From Argentina anserina (Eukaryota > Streptophyta > Magnoliopsida > Rosales > Rosaceae): 64,000 nucleotides of DNA. Where the stretch lies: positions 31,062,001 to 31,126,000 of the forward strand of contig NC_065877.1 in NCBI RefSeq assembly GCF_933775445.1. Reading direction: 5' to 3'. The notes below the pieces were generated by a model. It saw only the letters and a program-made list of their open reading frames with translations, was not told the origin of the DNA and did no database searches. Below are positions 1-10,857 of this stretch, in pieces (the stretch's first letter is position 1; the number at the start of each line of letters is the position of its first letter). The translations under genes were made by a program, and so were the position numbers.

Positions 1-547
1 ATTATTTCTATAGGAAGATTGTACATTTTTTTACTAATGTTTTTTCTGCGTGTGATAGGAAGATTGTAGATATTTTTACTTTTGTCTCTTGTAAAAGTTG
101 TTTTTGCATGCAACTGTTATATCTTGCAATATGTTATCTTTTTCCCTTTGCAGAATCCCAGCATGAACTATCAAAAGCCGAAGTTGGTTTTTTTTCTTCC
201 TTATAGAATATTTTAGTAGTCTTTGGCTTTCGTTATTTCATCTTGAAGCAGTGCGTGTGTAGCCATAGGCTTTGTTTGTACACGTAGACCTAACAGAATA
301 CACAAGTCAAATACAGTTATACACTTATTTGGCATGACAGTGGATTCTTTCTCTGCGTTCGCTCACATAATGATGAATGATGTTTGTTTATTGTATTCAC
401 TGTCCTTGGTAGATTCAGATTTTCCACCTATCTTGCAAATTTGCCATCATTGAAAAATTCGTTTAAATTATGATTGAAAATGTGTTGCTCACTGGATTGA
501 TTATCAATATGGTAGTACTTACAGACTCCTTTCTTTTTTTCTTTCAG

Positions 548-561
548 GAATTGCTGCCTAG
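548..561 (+). CDS. Terminal coding exon of a glycine-rich RNA-binding protein paralogue (gene body lies left of the window)
   Basis: After a pyrimidine-rich acceptor ending at 547, fourteen bases complete a split glycine codon and encode Ile-Ala-Ala-stop. The exon at 28242-28255 of the complete gene downstream has the same phase and product (Gly-Ile-Ala-Ala-stop) and is followed by a matching 3'UTR. I therefore read this as the last coding exon of a duplicate two-RRM hnRNP-like gene whose remaining exons lie outside the window. Positions 1-547 would be the end of its last intron; I see no coding sequence there. Seen: splice site, reading phase and homology to the second copy. Inferred: that the rest of the gene is present and functional. 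Confidence 0.75.
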
Positions 562-1125
562 GATCATCATTTCTGATACCACGATATTGTAGGTGAAGAT
601 AATCTGGTGAAGCAGGTGAATTGTGAATTTTGGACACCACCCTCATTCATATAGCTCAGATAAGAGAAATTTGGTTAGTAAGAGCTAACTGGAGTGCCTG
701 TTTGAAGAATTAAAATTAGAGTAGAAGTTAAAATGGATTTTGTGTTAAAGCTTGAGTTTTTGAGTTATCATTTTAGGTTTTATATTTTTTTTTCATTTTG
801 GTCTTTGAGTGAGATGTAAAATCAGATTGCGGGATATAGTCAGAAGTGTATCATGCATCTCCGGTGAGGCGGCGATACCAAAAAGGGAAAAAAAAGAGAG
901 AAAAAAAACAAGAAATAGACTGATATATATCTTTTTCCTTAGATTTATATCTGTAACATCTCTGGCAAAGCTGTGAGTTCTGGTCAGAGAATGCTTGTTT
1001 AATTCTTTCTCCCATCAATCTGGTTTGTTCATTGTACCTGAGAATACTGTTGATTTATTAGTGTGAAACATTTAAGGGTTTACCCATCTAGGGACCCCAT
1101 TAATAAGCAATTGCATATTCCGGTT
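562..1125 (+). other. 3'UTR of the left RNA-binding protein copy, duplicated at 28256-28790
   Basis: This non-coding stretch aligns by eye with the 3'UTR of the gene ending at 28255. Shared blocks include a run around 'agataatctggtgaagcagg', a block around 'aaaatcagattgcgggatat', and the closing 'ctagggaccccat' near 1090-1105 and 28757-28770. Small indels separate the blocks. Similarity stops shortly after the last block, giving one edge of the duplicated segment or of the conserved transcript. Confidence 0.8.
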
Positions 1126-1394
1126 CTTACTCTTTAACAATTCTGTATGCAACATTTTAAAATTTTTGGATCTTGTTTGTGTTTGCTTTGGTGAAATAGT
1201 ATTAGAAATGACGCCTTTTCCTTGCACCAAATCGTTCTGGTTCTTACGCTAATGGCTGGTGATATTTAGTGTTTCAGTTTCTTGTTGACACTTTGTCACT
1301 ACCTCACTAGAAATATAGTAGAAACATCATGTTATTGGCTTTCTTTCCATATATATGTTCAAAGACTCATTGTTCAGTTATTCCATACATCAAC

Positions 1395-3111
1395 AGTTCT
1401 CAAATTAAAAAATTTAACCGACCAAAGTTTTCGCTCTCCCTCTCTCTAAAAGCCTCGGCTGCTAGGGTTAGGGTTTTCACAAAAATTTCTTGGTTGTGCG
1501 GCGTATTCTCTTCAATGGCAACCTCAACTGCTTCAGTTGCTTGCATGGCTGCTCGGCTGGCGGCTAAGCTTTCTCTATCCAACGAGGAACCAATGGATCT
1601 GGGCAATCTCAAGTGCCCAGACGCCGGTTTCGTGACTCCAAGGTTCTATTTAGTCGGAAAGCTCCACACAGTGCGTACTCCTCTGTTTGATGCTTTCCGG
1701 GGAGCTATCAGATTTATGTGGTGTCTTACAGCGCCGGTGGAAATTCAGGTCTGTGGAGATCGATACCTATTTACTTTCAGAATCTTGAAGGATCTCAATC
1801 ATGTGAAACAAGAGGGTCCATGGGGGTTTTCAGAGGGCAATGATCTTGTTCACGACTATAATGTTTTCTTTGACATCATGGCCATTCCACTCGATTTTGT
1901 TTGGATATGGCCTATGGGTGGAGATAAAGAACCTCCCACCAGCGTTGCACACTTCGGCGGCAGCAAGACGTGTGGGGGAAACAATTGGTCCAGTTCTGAG
2001 GATCGATGCTCATAGTTTTAGTCGAGGGGTGGTTAGGGTTTGGCTAACTCTTCCACTGAATAATCTGGTGCATGTGGATCGCTGTTTGCGTATAGCGCCG
2101 GAAGATGTCATCTCAGTGACCTATCGCTATGAGCGGTTGTTGGGGCGCTGCCGTACGTGTATGATGATAAACCACGGCGGCCTGGAGTGCCCTTTGGAGG
2201 CGGAGGAAGAGGTTGTGGAGGCAGAGAACCCTCTGCCTGAACAAGCGGATCCTCCTGTGATTGTTCCTGAAGTTAGGGTTCCGGTGATGCAAACCTAGTT
2301 TCCCCTGTTGAGTCGTCGGCGGTCGTTCCTATCCCTCCTACTTTGTCGGAAAAACGCTTGGTGCATGTGTTGTAGTCTCCTTTGCGACTCAGTCCGGTGT
2401 CGGGAGGCCGCCGCCTACATGATGATGCTGCAGGTCCTTCGTAGAAACGAGGGAGGCATGGACTGAAGCTTGGGCTAACAAATCTATCACAAACGAAACT
2501 GGGGCTTCAAGCCACGGTGACGGGGGTGCTCGGAATTCGGCGTTCTCCAGTCAAACCAGGTAGTCCTCGGGGAAGGAGGAACAAGAAAGCATCTGCTTGT
2601 CGTCACCTTAGTTTGGAGGATGAGGCGGAGATGGAGATGACGTCCTTGGTGGCGCTCATACGCACTACAAACACCAAGGGAGGAGGGAACGATGCTGCGG
2701 AGCCGCCTAAGGACATGGAGCAGTGCTGGGAGGAAGAGGATGATGCTGCAAGCTTCTATGTGGAGGTGGAGGTCGAGTGGTTTCCTAGCGACACCAGGAA
2801 AGATCCTCTCTCTTTTCTTTTCACTCAGTTCTTTCTTACATTGAGAGTACGCAATTGATGCCCTTGGTACTTAAGTTTAGAGCTTGCGTTTAGTTTAAAG
2901 AGAGTTATTATGCTTTAGTTTTTGCTTTAGTGCTTTCTGTTTTCGTTCGGACATTTTCAGACTTTCAGTTTATATAATATGCGCGTTTTGCGCATTTATT
3001 TGTTTTACTTAGGTTTAGCTTGTATAAGAAGTCATCTGTCACCTAAATAGTCATTGTGGCCGTGCATGACGTTGTCGCCAAATGAAGTCAATTCATTCCC
3101 CTAAAAAAAAA
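1395..3111 (+). mobile_element. LINE-like retroelement relic (ORF1 and 3' end only)
   Basis: A 5' region with CT-rich leader and 'gctagggttagggtt' is followed by a broken ORF1-type reading frame with a DUF4283-like region and a CCHC zinc knuckle. A non-coding tail ends in an A-run at about 3103-3111. No reverse transcriptase is visible, so this is an internally deleted or non-autonomous copy. The 5' boundary is approximate and I found no convincing target-site duplication. The family assignment rests on the ORF1 architecture and the terminal poly(A). Confidence 0.6.
1514..2298 (+). pseudogene. DUF4283 plus CCHC zinc-knuckle ORF1 pseudogene
   Basis: From the ATG at 1514 the frame reads a short acidic/alanine-rich start, then a DUF4283-like stretch (PRFYLVGKLHT through EGPWGF). 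Near 1905-1920 the frame shifts and continues as WVEIKNLPPAL, R-rich sequence and a CX2CX4HX4C knuckle (CRTCMMINHGGLEC), with a stop at 2296. DUF4283 with zf-CCHC_4 is typical of plant LINE ORF1 proteins and of their domesticated At4g02000-like relatives. The frameshift and lack of a pol region argue for a dead copy. Acidic, methionine-rich coding-like sequence continues weakly at 2517-2858 in another frame. Confidence 0.65.
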
Positions 3112-4045
3112 GATTTTTATTTAAGAGTGAGAAGGTATTTTGCACCTCCTTTCGAGTAGTTATCAGAATTACACTCATCAGTAGCATATTTTTTCAACAC
3201 GATGTCCTGAATTTCCTTCGATTCAGGTCATAGATCACTTGTATGTCTATCCAGAACAAGTGCTTGATTCTTGTTTTCTTCTCTTGATAGGCTTTGATTC
3301 GACGAACCAAAGAAAACAAAAAGAAATGCATATCAGTTCACTCTGTAAGTAGAATCATGTCCACCCTCCACTAATGTCTCAGAGGATTACAGTGAGGGCC
3401 ACTGGTACTCTTTTCTCCCATCAAAGAATATGTCTGAGTGGATTGTGGCCGGGCAATTTAAGGACATGAGTTGAACTATCATGAAAGCACTATAAATGGA
3501 GGCTAAGATCTAACTTTGGAAGCCTTTCTTGAATGATAGTGAACTCTTAAAGACAGACCAATGTTCCTTCTACTCTCATTTGCCCCTTTTAGCTTTATTT
3601 CATTCCCTGAAGACTCGAATATAACAGGCCAAAAGTTCAAAATAGAATGGGATGGGAATTAAGACCTTTAGAACTTTTTACTCTTTTACATGCATGGAAC
3701 TGGTAGCCTAATCTATTTTCAACCTTTATGAGCTGCAGTAAATGTATTCAAGATATAACATCACTTGCAAAGCATATAATCATTCAACTAAAATGGGTAG
3801 AGATAGATAAACCTTGGTTAAGTAAAACGATTTTCGTAAACTGGATTTAAAATAAAACGTACTAAGTACAAACTGGTTTGGTTTCTTAAAGTCCAAGCTT
3901 TACCATTATCCCATAGTACTCGTATAGTGACTTCAACTGTTCCAGACTGTGGCAACAGGTCCGATCTCTAGGTAGAGCCAGAAACAATGGAAGAAACATC
4001 TATGCAAGAGTTAGAATACCTGCCAGATGTTAAACTGTCAACATC
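3112..4045. other. Intergenic, no gene recognised
   Basis: AT-rich single-copy-looking DNA. No ORF resembles a known family and no tandem or terminal repeats were seen. Confidence 0.5.
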
Positions 4046-4126
4046 GTCAAGATGGCCGAGTTGGTCTAAGGCGCCAGTTTCAGGTACTGGTCCGAAAGGG
4101 CATGGGTTCGAATCCCATTCTTGACA
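4046..4126 (+). tRNA. tRNA-Leu, anticodon CAG
   Basis: The whole cloverleaf can be folded by hand. The acceptor stem GTCAAGA pairs with TCTTGAC (4119-4125), with A as discriminator at 4126. The D arm carries GGCCGAGTTGGTCTAAGG. The anticodon stem CCAGT/ACTGG encloses loop TTCAGGT, giving anticodon CAG for CUG codons. A long class II variable arm (TCCGAAAGGGC) and a T arm ATGGG-TTCGAAT-CCCAT follow. There is no intron, and CCA is not encoded, as expected for a nuclear gene. A CAA motif lies a few bases upstream (4039-4041), as is common at plant tRNA start sites. T-runs follow downstream. Confidence 0.97.
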
Positions 4127-4130
4127 ATTA

Positions 4131-4144
4131 TTTTGATGTTTTTT
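4131..4144 (+). terminator. RNA polymerase III terminator of tRNA-Leu
   Basis: Runs of four T (4131-4134) and six T (4139-4144) follow within 20 bases of the tRNA 3' end, as expected for Pol III termination. Confidence 0.75.
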
Positions 4145-4305
4145 AAAAACATAATTAGTAATCTTTTGGTAGTTTACTGTTTTCCATTGTTCTACTCACA
4201 TCCTTAGATACTGCAACATCATTGTCAATTTGACGTTATGAAATACTATATTTTCCTAAAGCCAAAAGGTATTCAAATTTTGTGAGACTAAAATGTATGT
4301 GACGA

Positions 4306-5508
4306 TCAATTGAGGATTATTCCACTGCCTTTATCAGACGCTCCAATCAAACCTTCCCTCCTCAGCTTCTCCTCCTTAGATTTCCTACAGAAGACCACCC
4401 ATGAATTCACCTCCAATGCTATACAAACACCAATCAAAGTTGAAAGCCCCAAACAATAAGCCAACTTAGCATAAGACCTTTCAGCTCCCATCACCTCAAA
4501 ACCCTGGAACACATTCACAACCCCAAGCACCACACAAGCATACCCTACAAAATGATGGTATGACTTCCAGTACTTCCTGAACTTGTTCGTCGTCTTCGGC
4601 CGGAACAACAGCGCCAGAGTCTGAAGCGCTCCCAAGCAGAATGCAGCAAACCCTAGCTTCCTGTGCAGACCATATTGCACTCCAGGTGACATATCACCAA
4701 GCCTGACCCCAATAGCAAACCCTATAGTCCCTAACACAAAGCCAAAGAGCTGGATCGCAGCGTGGACGTAGAACCACGTAGGACCTAGTGATTGGACGTG
4801 TCGAAGGTAGCGAGCTGTTACTGCTCCGATGGGCAACAGTATCCCCCAAGAAACAGCATTAATGATGCCGTGGGCTGATCGGAGGGTCAGAATGTTGGTG
4901 TGGCGTGTGGCGGTTGAACCTGACCTGACGTCAAAGGTTGTTATGGAGGAGAGGTCGTTGGGGTTAGTTGGGTGTACGGTTGGAGAGAAGCCTTGGACGT
5001 AGAGGCCGCGGTTCCACACGTGGTTGAGCCTTGTCTTGTTTTGTGTGAGCTTCAATGTGGCGTAAATGTGGACGGCGGCGCCATCATGGACGGTGGCTAG
5101 TTTTCCGCTGTACAGAGTGGCGGAGGAGGAGATGAGGTGGATGTCGAGAGGGCGGGAGAGGAGAGGGGTACGTTGGAGTTTGACGGTCGGGTCTATGATG
5201 TAAGGTAGTAGGGCTATTTGGCCCGTGTTAGGGTCAGGAAAGGCGATTAGGGCACGAGTGCCTGTCATTTCCGCGGAGGTGGGGTTGATGCCCCACCCCA
5301 CCCAGCCGGAAGGCGATATGAAGGTTCCGAAGAAAACGAGGTCTAGGGTTGAGTTGTGGGAATGGTATGTCCATGCTATGGAGGCTTGTTGAGTTGGGAG
5401 GGTGATACATTTTTCATAGGTTCTAGTGGGTGTGGATGTGGTGCAATGTGCAGAAAATGTGACACTGGGGAGTGAAAAGAGAAAGAAGAGGCAGAAGAGG
5501 AAGAGCAT
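4306..5508 (-). CDS. Cytochrome b561 and DOMON domain-containing protein
   Basis: A single-exon 400-aa protein. It starts with a hydrophobic signal peptide (about residues 1-19, cleavage near FSA/HC). A DOMON haem-binding domain follows (about 45-170, with GWVGWGINP and the SAEMTGTRALIAF segment that carries the family's conserved Met). The C-terminal cytochrome b561 core (about 210-370) has several membrane helices. The expected haem histidines are visible in SAHGIIN, FYVHAA, LHRKLGF and YHHFVGY. Proteins of this family (AIR12/CYBDOM group) are transmembrane electron carriers, reduced by ascorbate on one side, at the plasma membrane. The tail is basic and presumably cytosolic. Length and layout match intact family members. 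The start is the only ATG that keeps the signal peptide. Confidence 0.93.
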   Translation of the reverse strand: MLFLFCLFFLFSLPSVTFSAHCTTSTPTRTYEKCITLPTQQASIAWTYHSHNSTLDLVFFGTFISPSGWVGWGINPTSAEMTGTRALIAFPDPNTGQIALLPYIIDPTVKLQRTPLLSRPLDIHLISSSATLYSGKLATVHDGAAVHIYATLKLTQNKTRLNHVWNRGLYVQGFSPTVHPTNPNDLSSITTFDVRSGSTATRHTNILTLRSAHGIINAVSWGILLPIGAVTARYLRHVQSLGPTWFYVHAAIQLFGFVLGTIGFAIGVRLGDMSPGVQYGLHRKLGFAAFCLGALQTLALLFRPKTTNKFRKYWKSYHHFVGYACVVLGVVNVFQGFEVMGAERSYAKLAYCLGLSTLIGVCIALEVNSWVVFCRKSKEEKLRREGLIGASDKGSGIILN

Positions 5509-6530
5509 ATTGATGTTGGAAACAAGAGCGAGAGTAATCAGAGTAGGAGGGGGAGAGTTTGTATTGGCTGGCAGGCATTTGTTAACATTTAAGGGTTGGT
5601 AATGATGGATGAAGCTGATGGTGCATCATGGCTGATGATGAGTGCTTAGCTTTGAAGGCACGGCAGTGCCGAGTCTATTGTTTGGTGGAGTAGAAAAATG
5701 AAGGTTCAGGTGGAAGTGGAAGTGTCGTTTGTGAAGTGTGATGGATTATTTGGCACTTTTTCATCATAGATTGAGTTTTGTTTTTGTTTCAAGATCGAAG
5801 ATAGAGAGATTCTTGTATCTTTGAAAGATTGTGCTTGGCTTTTAAGCAAAGGGAATGACTAATAATGCAGTTTTTAGATTAGTTAAATCGAAAGGACACC
5901 ACTGTAAAGTGATCAGCCGAAGTGTTAGAACTGTAACTCTATATAGACATTGCACGTTTTTGAGCTATAAGCCAAGAGTCAGGACTTTGCTTTATTAAGG
6001 AGACATATCATCTTTACTTTGTATCATTTTCTCTCCTCAAGTTACTTCAGCGATAACTGGCTAAGAACTTTAGTGATGCTTTTCTGGCAGAATAGATCAA
6101 ATATACTCATCACATTGTTGAGATCAAATGTCTATAGTCTCTAGTTTGTCCTCCTTAATATTAACGTGCATGATAAACTATATGGTTCTAGCTACCGCAT
6201 TCAATCAAATGAATATTTTTATGCGACATGGGAGGAACATTATTAATATAGCTGGTGACTAAATCTGTATACGGACACACCCCCAATCAAAACGAACAAG
6301 TAGCTACGTCGCCTCCTTTGAATCTACTTAATGTTTGCTTTGGTAATCGCATTAGAGTATACTTCATAGTTTTGGACGTAAAATTGTTGAATAAAAGTAT
6401 ATAGAAACTGCAAAACAACTCACATTGCACATAGTGATACAGACTTAAGTTACTTAACAACAAGCTAGGCTTGACACGAACAATCTTTTATGACATGAGC
6501 TTGAAGCCTTGAACAATCATAGCGATATAT
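5509..6530. other. Intergenic, upstream region of the b561 gene
   Basis: No coding sequence or repeat recognised. The part near 5509-5800 should hold the promoter and 5'UTR of the minus-strand b561/DOMON gene; no clear TATA box was identified. Confidence 0.5.
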
Positions 6531-6844
6531 TGTGTATTATTGAATGATATGAGGGCCTATATAGGCATGTACAAAACCACAATCCCGTAGGATTCGGAGT
6601 CCAAATCTATTACGGAGATGTTAATCTATCTCTTAACAGGAAACCTATTAGGCTAAGACACACACAAGGGTAGAATAATAATTCTCCCGGAACATTCCCC
6701 TTGTGTCGCATGCCTAGGTTGCATGGCGCACCACGTTGCCTCGGTAAAAACATTGTCAAGCAAAACAAAAACCTCTTGGGTAAAACAAAAGCTTGATCGA
6801 AGGGAAAAATAGCACAACGCACCAACTACTTAAAGATCTTAACA
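6531..6844 (-). repeat. 3' LTR of copia-1
   Basis: The part shared with the other LTR is 6531-6694: minus-strand TGTTCCGG at the right and ACACA at the left. The LTR may really extend to 6844, where the minus strand reads TGTTAAGATC. The added segment holds the GACAATG-TTTTTACCGAGGCAA type block often found inside Copia LTRs, and a purine tract (CAGGGGGAG, 6852-6860) lies just outside it. If so, the right-hand LTR is truncated at 13683. The alternative is a 164-bp LTR with purine tract AAGGGGAA beside 6695. Confidence 0.7.
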
Positions 6845-6878
6845 TGTGATGTAGACTCCCCCTGAAGTCTACCAAACT

Positions 6879-7702
6879 CTAAAGTTCCGATAAACGACGC
6901 ATGCCAATGCTCTTCACATGTTTCACAAAAGTAGATTTAGGCAAAGACTTGGTGAACAAATCTGCAACATTAGATTCTGAACTCACTTGATTGATCTGAA
7001 CATTCAAGAACTTTTGTTGTTGAACGTTGTAGAAGAACTTGGGCGAAATATGCTTGGTGTTGTCTCCCTTGATGAAATCTAACTTTGTCTGCTCTATGAA
7101 AGCAGCATTATCTTCATAAATGCACGTAGGTTGATCAGTTGTAGAGACTAATCCACAAGAATCACGAATATGGCGAACAAGTGATCGTAGCCAAACACAT
7201 TCTTTAACTGCTTCATGGAGAGCGATGATCTCTGCGTGATTCGAAGAAGTAGCAACAAGAGTTTGCTTCATGGATCTCCAAGATATTGCCGTATTCCCAA
7301 TGGTAAATACATAACCGGTTTGAGAACGAGTCTTGTGAGGGTCAGAGAGGTACCCTACGTCGGCATAACCAACTAACAAGTTGTTTGGAGTCTTTGCATT
7401 GGAGGAAGGAGCTACACGAGACCGGTTGCTACTCTCGGAACCGTGCATGGTCTCCACGCCATGGTGGCCGGCGGCGTTGCTGCAGCAAGGCCGGCGTCTG
7501 CGACGGCGGTGGTGTGGGGAGATACCGTGGTGGTGTTCTCTCTGCAATAGGGGTAGAACAATCCCATGCCAAGGGAACCTTTTAAGTACCGAAATAAATG
7601 CTTGATTCCATTCCAATGACATAGCGTAGACGCGGAGCTAAATCTAGCTAATAAGTTTACTGCGAAAGATATGTCCGGTCTAGTGCATTGAGTAAGATAC
7701 AA
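6879..7702 (-). pseudogene. copia-1 RT connection and RNase H, frameshifted
   Basis: 7702-7560 reads TQCTRPDISFAVNLLARFSS and LFRYLKGS (end of RT/connection). After a frame change the RNase H domain follows, with YADVGYLSDP, the SQTGYVF block, SWRSMKQ, SSNHAEI, YEDNAAFIEQ and VADLFTKSLP. The usual Copia YADAGYLSD motif reads YADVGYLSD here. Between the two parts lies a GC-rich, Arg/His/Ala-rich insert (about 7430-7550) that does not belong to the conserved domain. The domain ends a few tens of bases before the purine tract, as normal for Copia. Confidence 0.9.
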
Positions 7703-7798
7703 TAGTGCCCCAATTGCACTAAGGTATGGAACTTCAGGACCAAGAACTTTTTCATCATCCTCTTTAGGACGGAATGGATCCTTCTTGATATCTAGACT

Positions 7799-9306
7799 TC
7801 AGATGACCATGGGAGTCGACAATGGACTGCATAGATCCATATTGAAATGTCGAAGCATCTTCTGCGTGTAATTTGACTGATGCACTAAGATGTCGTCGGC
7901 CCTATGCACAAGCTCAAGGCCGAGACAGAATTTCGTCCTCCCTAGGTCTTTCATCTCAAATTCCGACTTCAAATAAGACACGGTCTCTTCAATCTCATCG
8001 AGAGTACCGATTATTTTGTTCATGTCATCAACGTAGACCGCAACGATGACGAATCCGGAATTTGTCTTTTGTATGAACACGCATGGGCATAGTTCATCAT
8101 TCTTATAACCCTTTCTCACCAAGTATCGATGCAACCGATTGTACCACATTCTTCTGGATTGCTTCAACCCGTACAATGAACGACGTAATCTGACTGCATG
8201 AGCACTCCGTGGTCTGGAGGCACTTGATGGAGGTAAAGGTAGTCCCTCTGGAGCTTTCATGTATATCTCTGCGTCAAGATCCTCATAGAGATTAGATGTG
8301 ACCACATCCATAAGCTGCATTTTTAGTCTTTCGGACACTACCAGACTAATAAGGTAGCGGAAGGTAATGATGTCCATAACAGGAGAATAAGTCTCTTCAT
8401 AGTCAATACCAGGTCGTTGTGAGAATCCTTGCACCACGAGTCTTGCCTTATAACGCACGATCTCGTTCATCTCATTACGCTTATGAAGGAAGACCCATTT
8501 ATGTCCAACTGGTTTAACATCTCTTGGAGTCAATTCAACCTTTCTGAAGACTTCTCTCTTCGCTAATAAGTCAGGTTCTACCTGGATTGCTTCATTCCAC
8601 TTCGGCCAATCTGCTCTGCGTTTGGATTCAGCTATAGAGCGAGGTTCAACGTCGTCTTCAGATATGATCTCATGTGCGACGGAATAAGCGAAAACGTCAT
8701 CAATGCATGTAGTGGCTCGGTTTTGGACCGACTGCTCACTTGTGTAGTTCACTGAGATTTTGTTGTTCTCTGTCATCAAACAAGGTTCCATAGCATCCCA
8801 CGGTAACACTTGAGTTGATTCATGGACATAGCTGTAATCAGAGACAACTTCATACGATGGTGATTCATCATTGATAACGCGTTGTGCCTTAGTCATTCGC
8901 TTCTTTCTAGGTTTTGAATCCCTAGAGTTTATCGGTCTCCCCCTTTTCCTTTGAGGAGCCGAGGCCGAAGTGCTCCATGCCGGGCCATCTCGGCATCGTT
9001 GCCACAAGGGGTGCCGGCAACACCAAGGCGTACGGTGGTGCCGCCGCCGGCCTCCGTCCCACTGTCAGGGGCGGTGCCAACGTTGCTAGGTCCAGGAGCT
9101 TGTCTTCCACGCCCGTATTTCGGGACATCCAACCGTGCTGGTACATTTGCAGCGGGTATGTTCGATCTCGTCACTTTAGCAATATCTACAAAGCCGTCGA
9201 GCATCGAATCTGCGACTTTCTGGAGGTCGATAATGCGTTGCACTTCTAACTCGCTTTGAGCAATGCGGGGATCATAATGAGACATAGTGGGGACACACCA
9301 CGTCAA
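7799..9306 (-). pseudogene. copia-1 reverse transcriptase with integrase-RT linker, broken
   Basis: The RT core shows WNEAIQVE, GHKWVFLHK, YKARLVVQGFSQ, DYEETYSPV, SLYGLKQS and the catalytic YVDDM, followed by EFEMKDLG and LGLEL. The linker (9306-8929, one frame) changes to the RT frame near 8950-9000 inside a GC-rich tract. The RT frame ends at a TGA where the family has Arg (PMVI-stop-SLDI), and coding sequence continues beyond it in the same frame. The copy is inactive. Confidence 0.9.
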
Positions 9307-9471
9307 TTCCTAACGTTCATTTGGAATGATTACATTCCCATCTCCCCCTCACGATGGGAAGCATGTCTCATCAAAGTGACAATCTACAAATCTTGCAGTA
9401 AAGAGATCTCCGGTGGTTGGTTCTAAGTAACGGACAATCGTTGGGGAATTATAGCCGACATAGATACCTAA

Positions 9472-10857
9472 TCATCTCTGAGGACCAATCTTAGTACGCA
9501 TTGGAGGCGTAATAAGCACATAGACGGTGCAACCGATGATGCGTAAGTGTGAAATATTGGGTTCGTAACCAGTTACCATCTGGTACGCACTAAACGCTTG
9601 GTTAGCCGCGGGTCGGAAACGAATAAGTGTCGTTGCATGCAACACTGCATATCCCCACGCAGAGACCGGCAAGTTAGTACCCATAACCATTGCCCGAGCA
9701 ACAAGCTGAATACGCTTGATGGTAGCCTCTGCTAGACCGTTCTGTGAATGAACATGAGGAACGAGATGTTCAACTTCGATCCCAATAGACATGCAGTAAT
9801 CATCAAAAGTTTTAAAGGTGAATTCTCCAGCATTATCCAAACGAATGGATTTGATAAGATAGTCGGGGTGGTGAGCCCGAAGTTTGATGATCTCAGCTAA
9901 TAAATTAGCAAATGCAGCATTCCTTGTGGATAACAAAGCGACGTGTGGCCAACGCATCGATGCATCAACCAATACCATAAAATATCGAAAAGGTCCGCAT
10001 TCTGGTTGAATAGGTCCACAAATGTCACCTTGGATACGTTGTAAGAATAAAATGTTCTCGGTCGAAGCCTTAGCAAAAGAACGACTTCCTTGAAATTTAG
10101 CAAGAGAACAAGTTTTGCAAAACGAGTGATGGGCATCAGAGATTGCCATGGAGGCATTAGAAATCACGGGAGGCATCACAAGCTCCTGTAAAGGAGGGGA
10201 TGCCGCCACCGACGGCATGAAAGCCGTGGAGCTGCCGAGAGAGGCATGCTTGGCCACACCGTGCGATGCACGGGTAGGCACGGCCTCACCGTGTGGAGCA
10301 CAGGTGAGGTGATCCTCCAATCGCTTCCGAGACTTGAAAAATGGATGACCATGTGAATTCTTAAGAATTATAATCATCATATCACGTCCAGGGTGCCCGA
10401 GATGGACATGCCAAAGCATATAAGAGTCTGAATCACAAAAGTTGCGTTCAACCGCATATGATTCAAAGATTCGAATGGAAGCGAGATACAAACCATTCCC
10501 GAGACTCTTCATTTTCTCTAAGATGCGGCGCTTGCATGCTTTCTCAGAGGTAACATGAAGATATTCCTCTCCATTCTCAACATAAGTATCGAGATGAAAA
10601 CCATTGGCACGTATGTCCTTAAAACTTAGCAAGGTGCGGGGAGACTTCGGCGCATAAAGAGCGTCTACGACATTGAGAGTCGTACCATTAGGCAACATGA
10701 AAGAAGCAGTGCCTCTTCCTTGAATGATGGATTTCGAGCCAATCATTGTAGTCATCAAATAAGTCGAAAACACTAGATCAGTGAACAACTGCATGTGCCG
10801 TAGGACAGTGTGGGTGGTTCCGCAATCAGCTAGACATTCGATTTCGCCGCGGGACAT
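9472..10857 (-). pseudogene. copia-1 protease and integrase, interrupted downstream by stops
   Basis: The frame opens MSRGEIECLADCGTTHTVL, where DCG sits in the place of the retropepsin D-S/T-G motif. A GAG-pre-integrase HH-CC zinc region follows (HVHLGHPG, CKTCSLAKF), then the integrase core with D (GDICGPI), D (RLDNAGEF) and E (NGLAEATIK). It stops at a TGA after GPQR, and recognisable Copia sequence (GIYVGYNSPTIVRYLEP) goes on in frame. A proline/alanine-rich insert (about 10185-10320) splits the zinc region. Confidence 0.9.
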
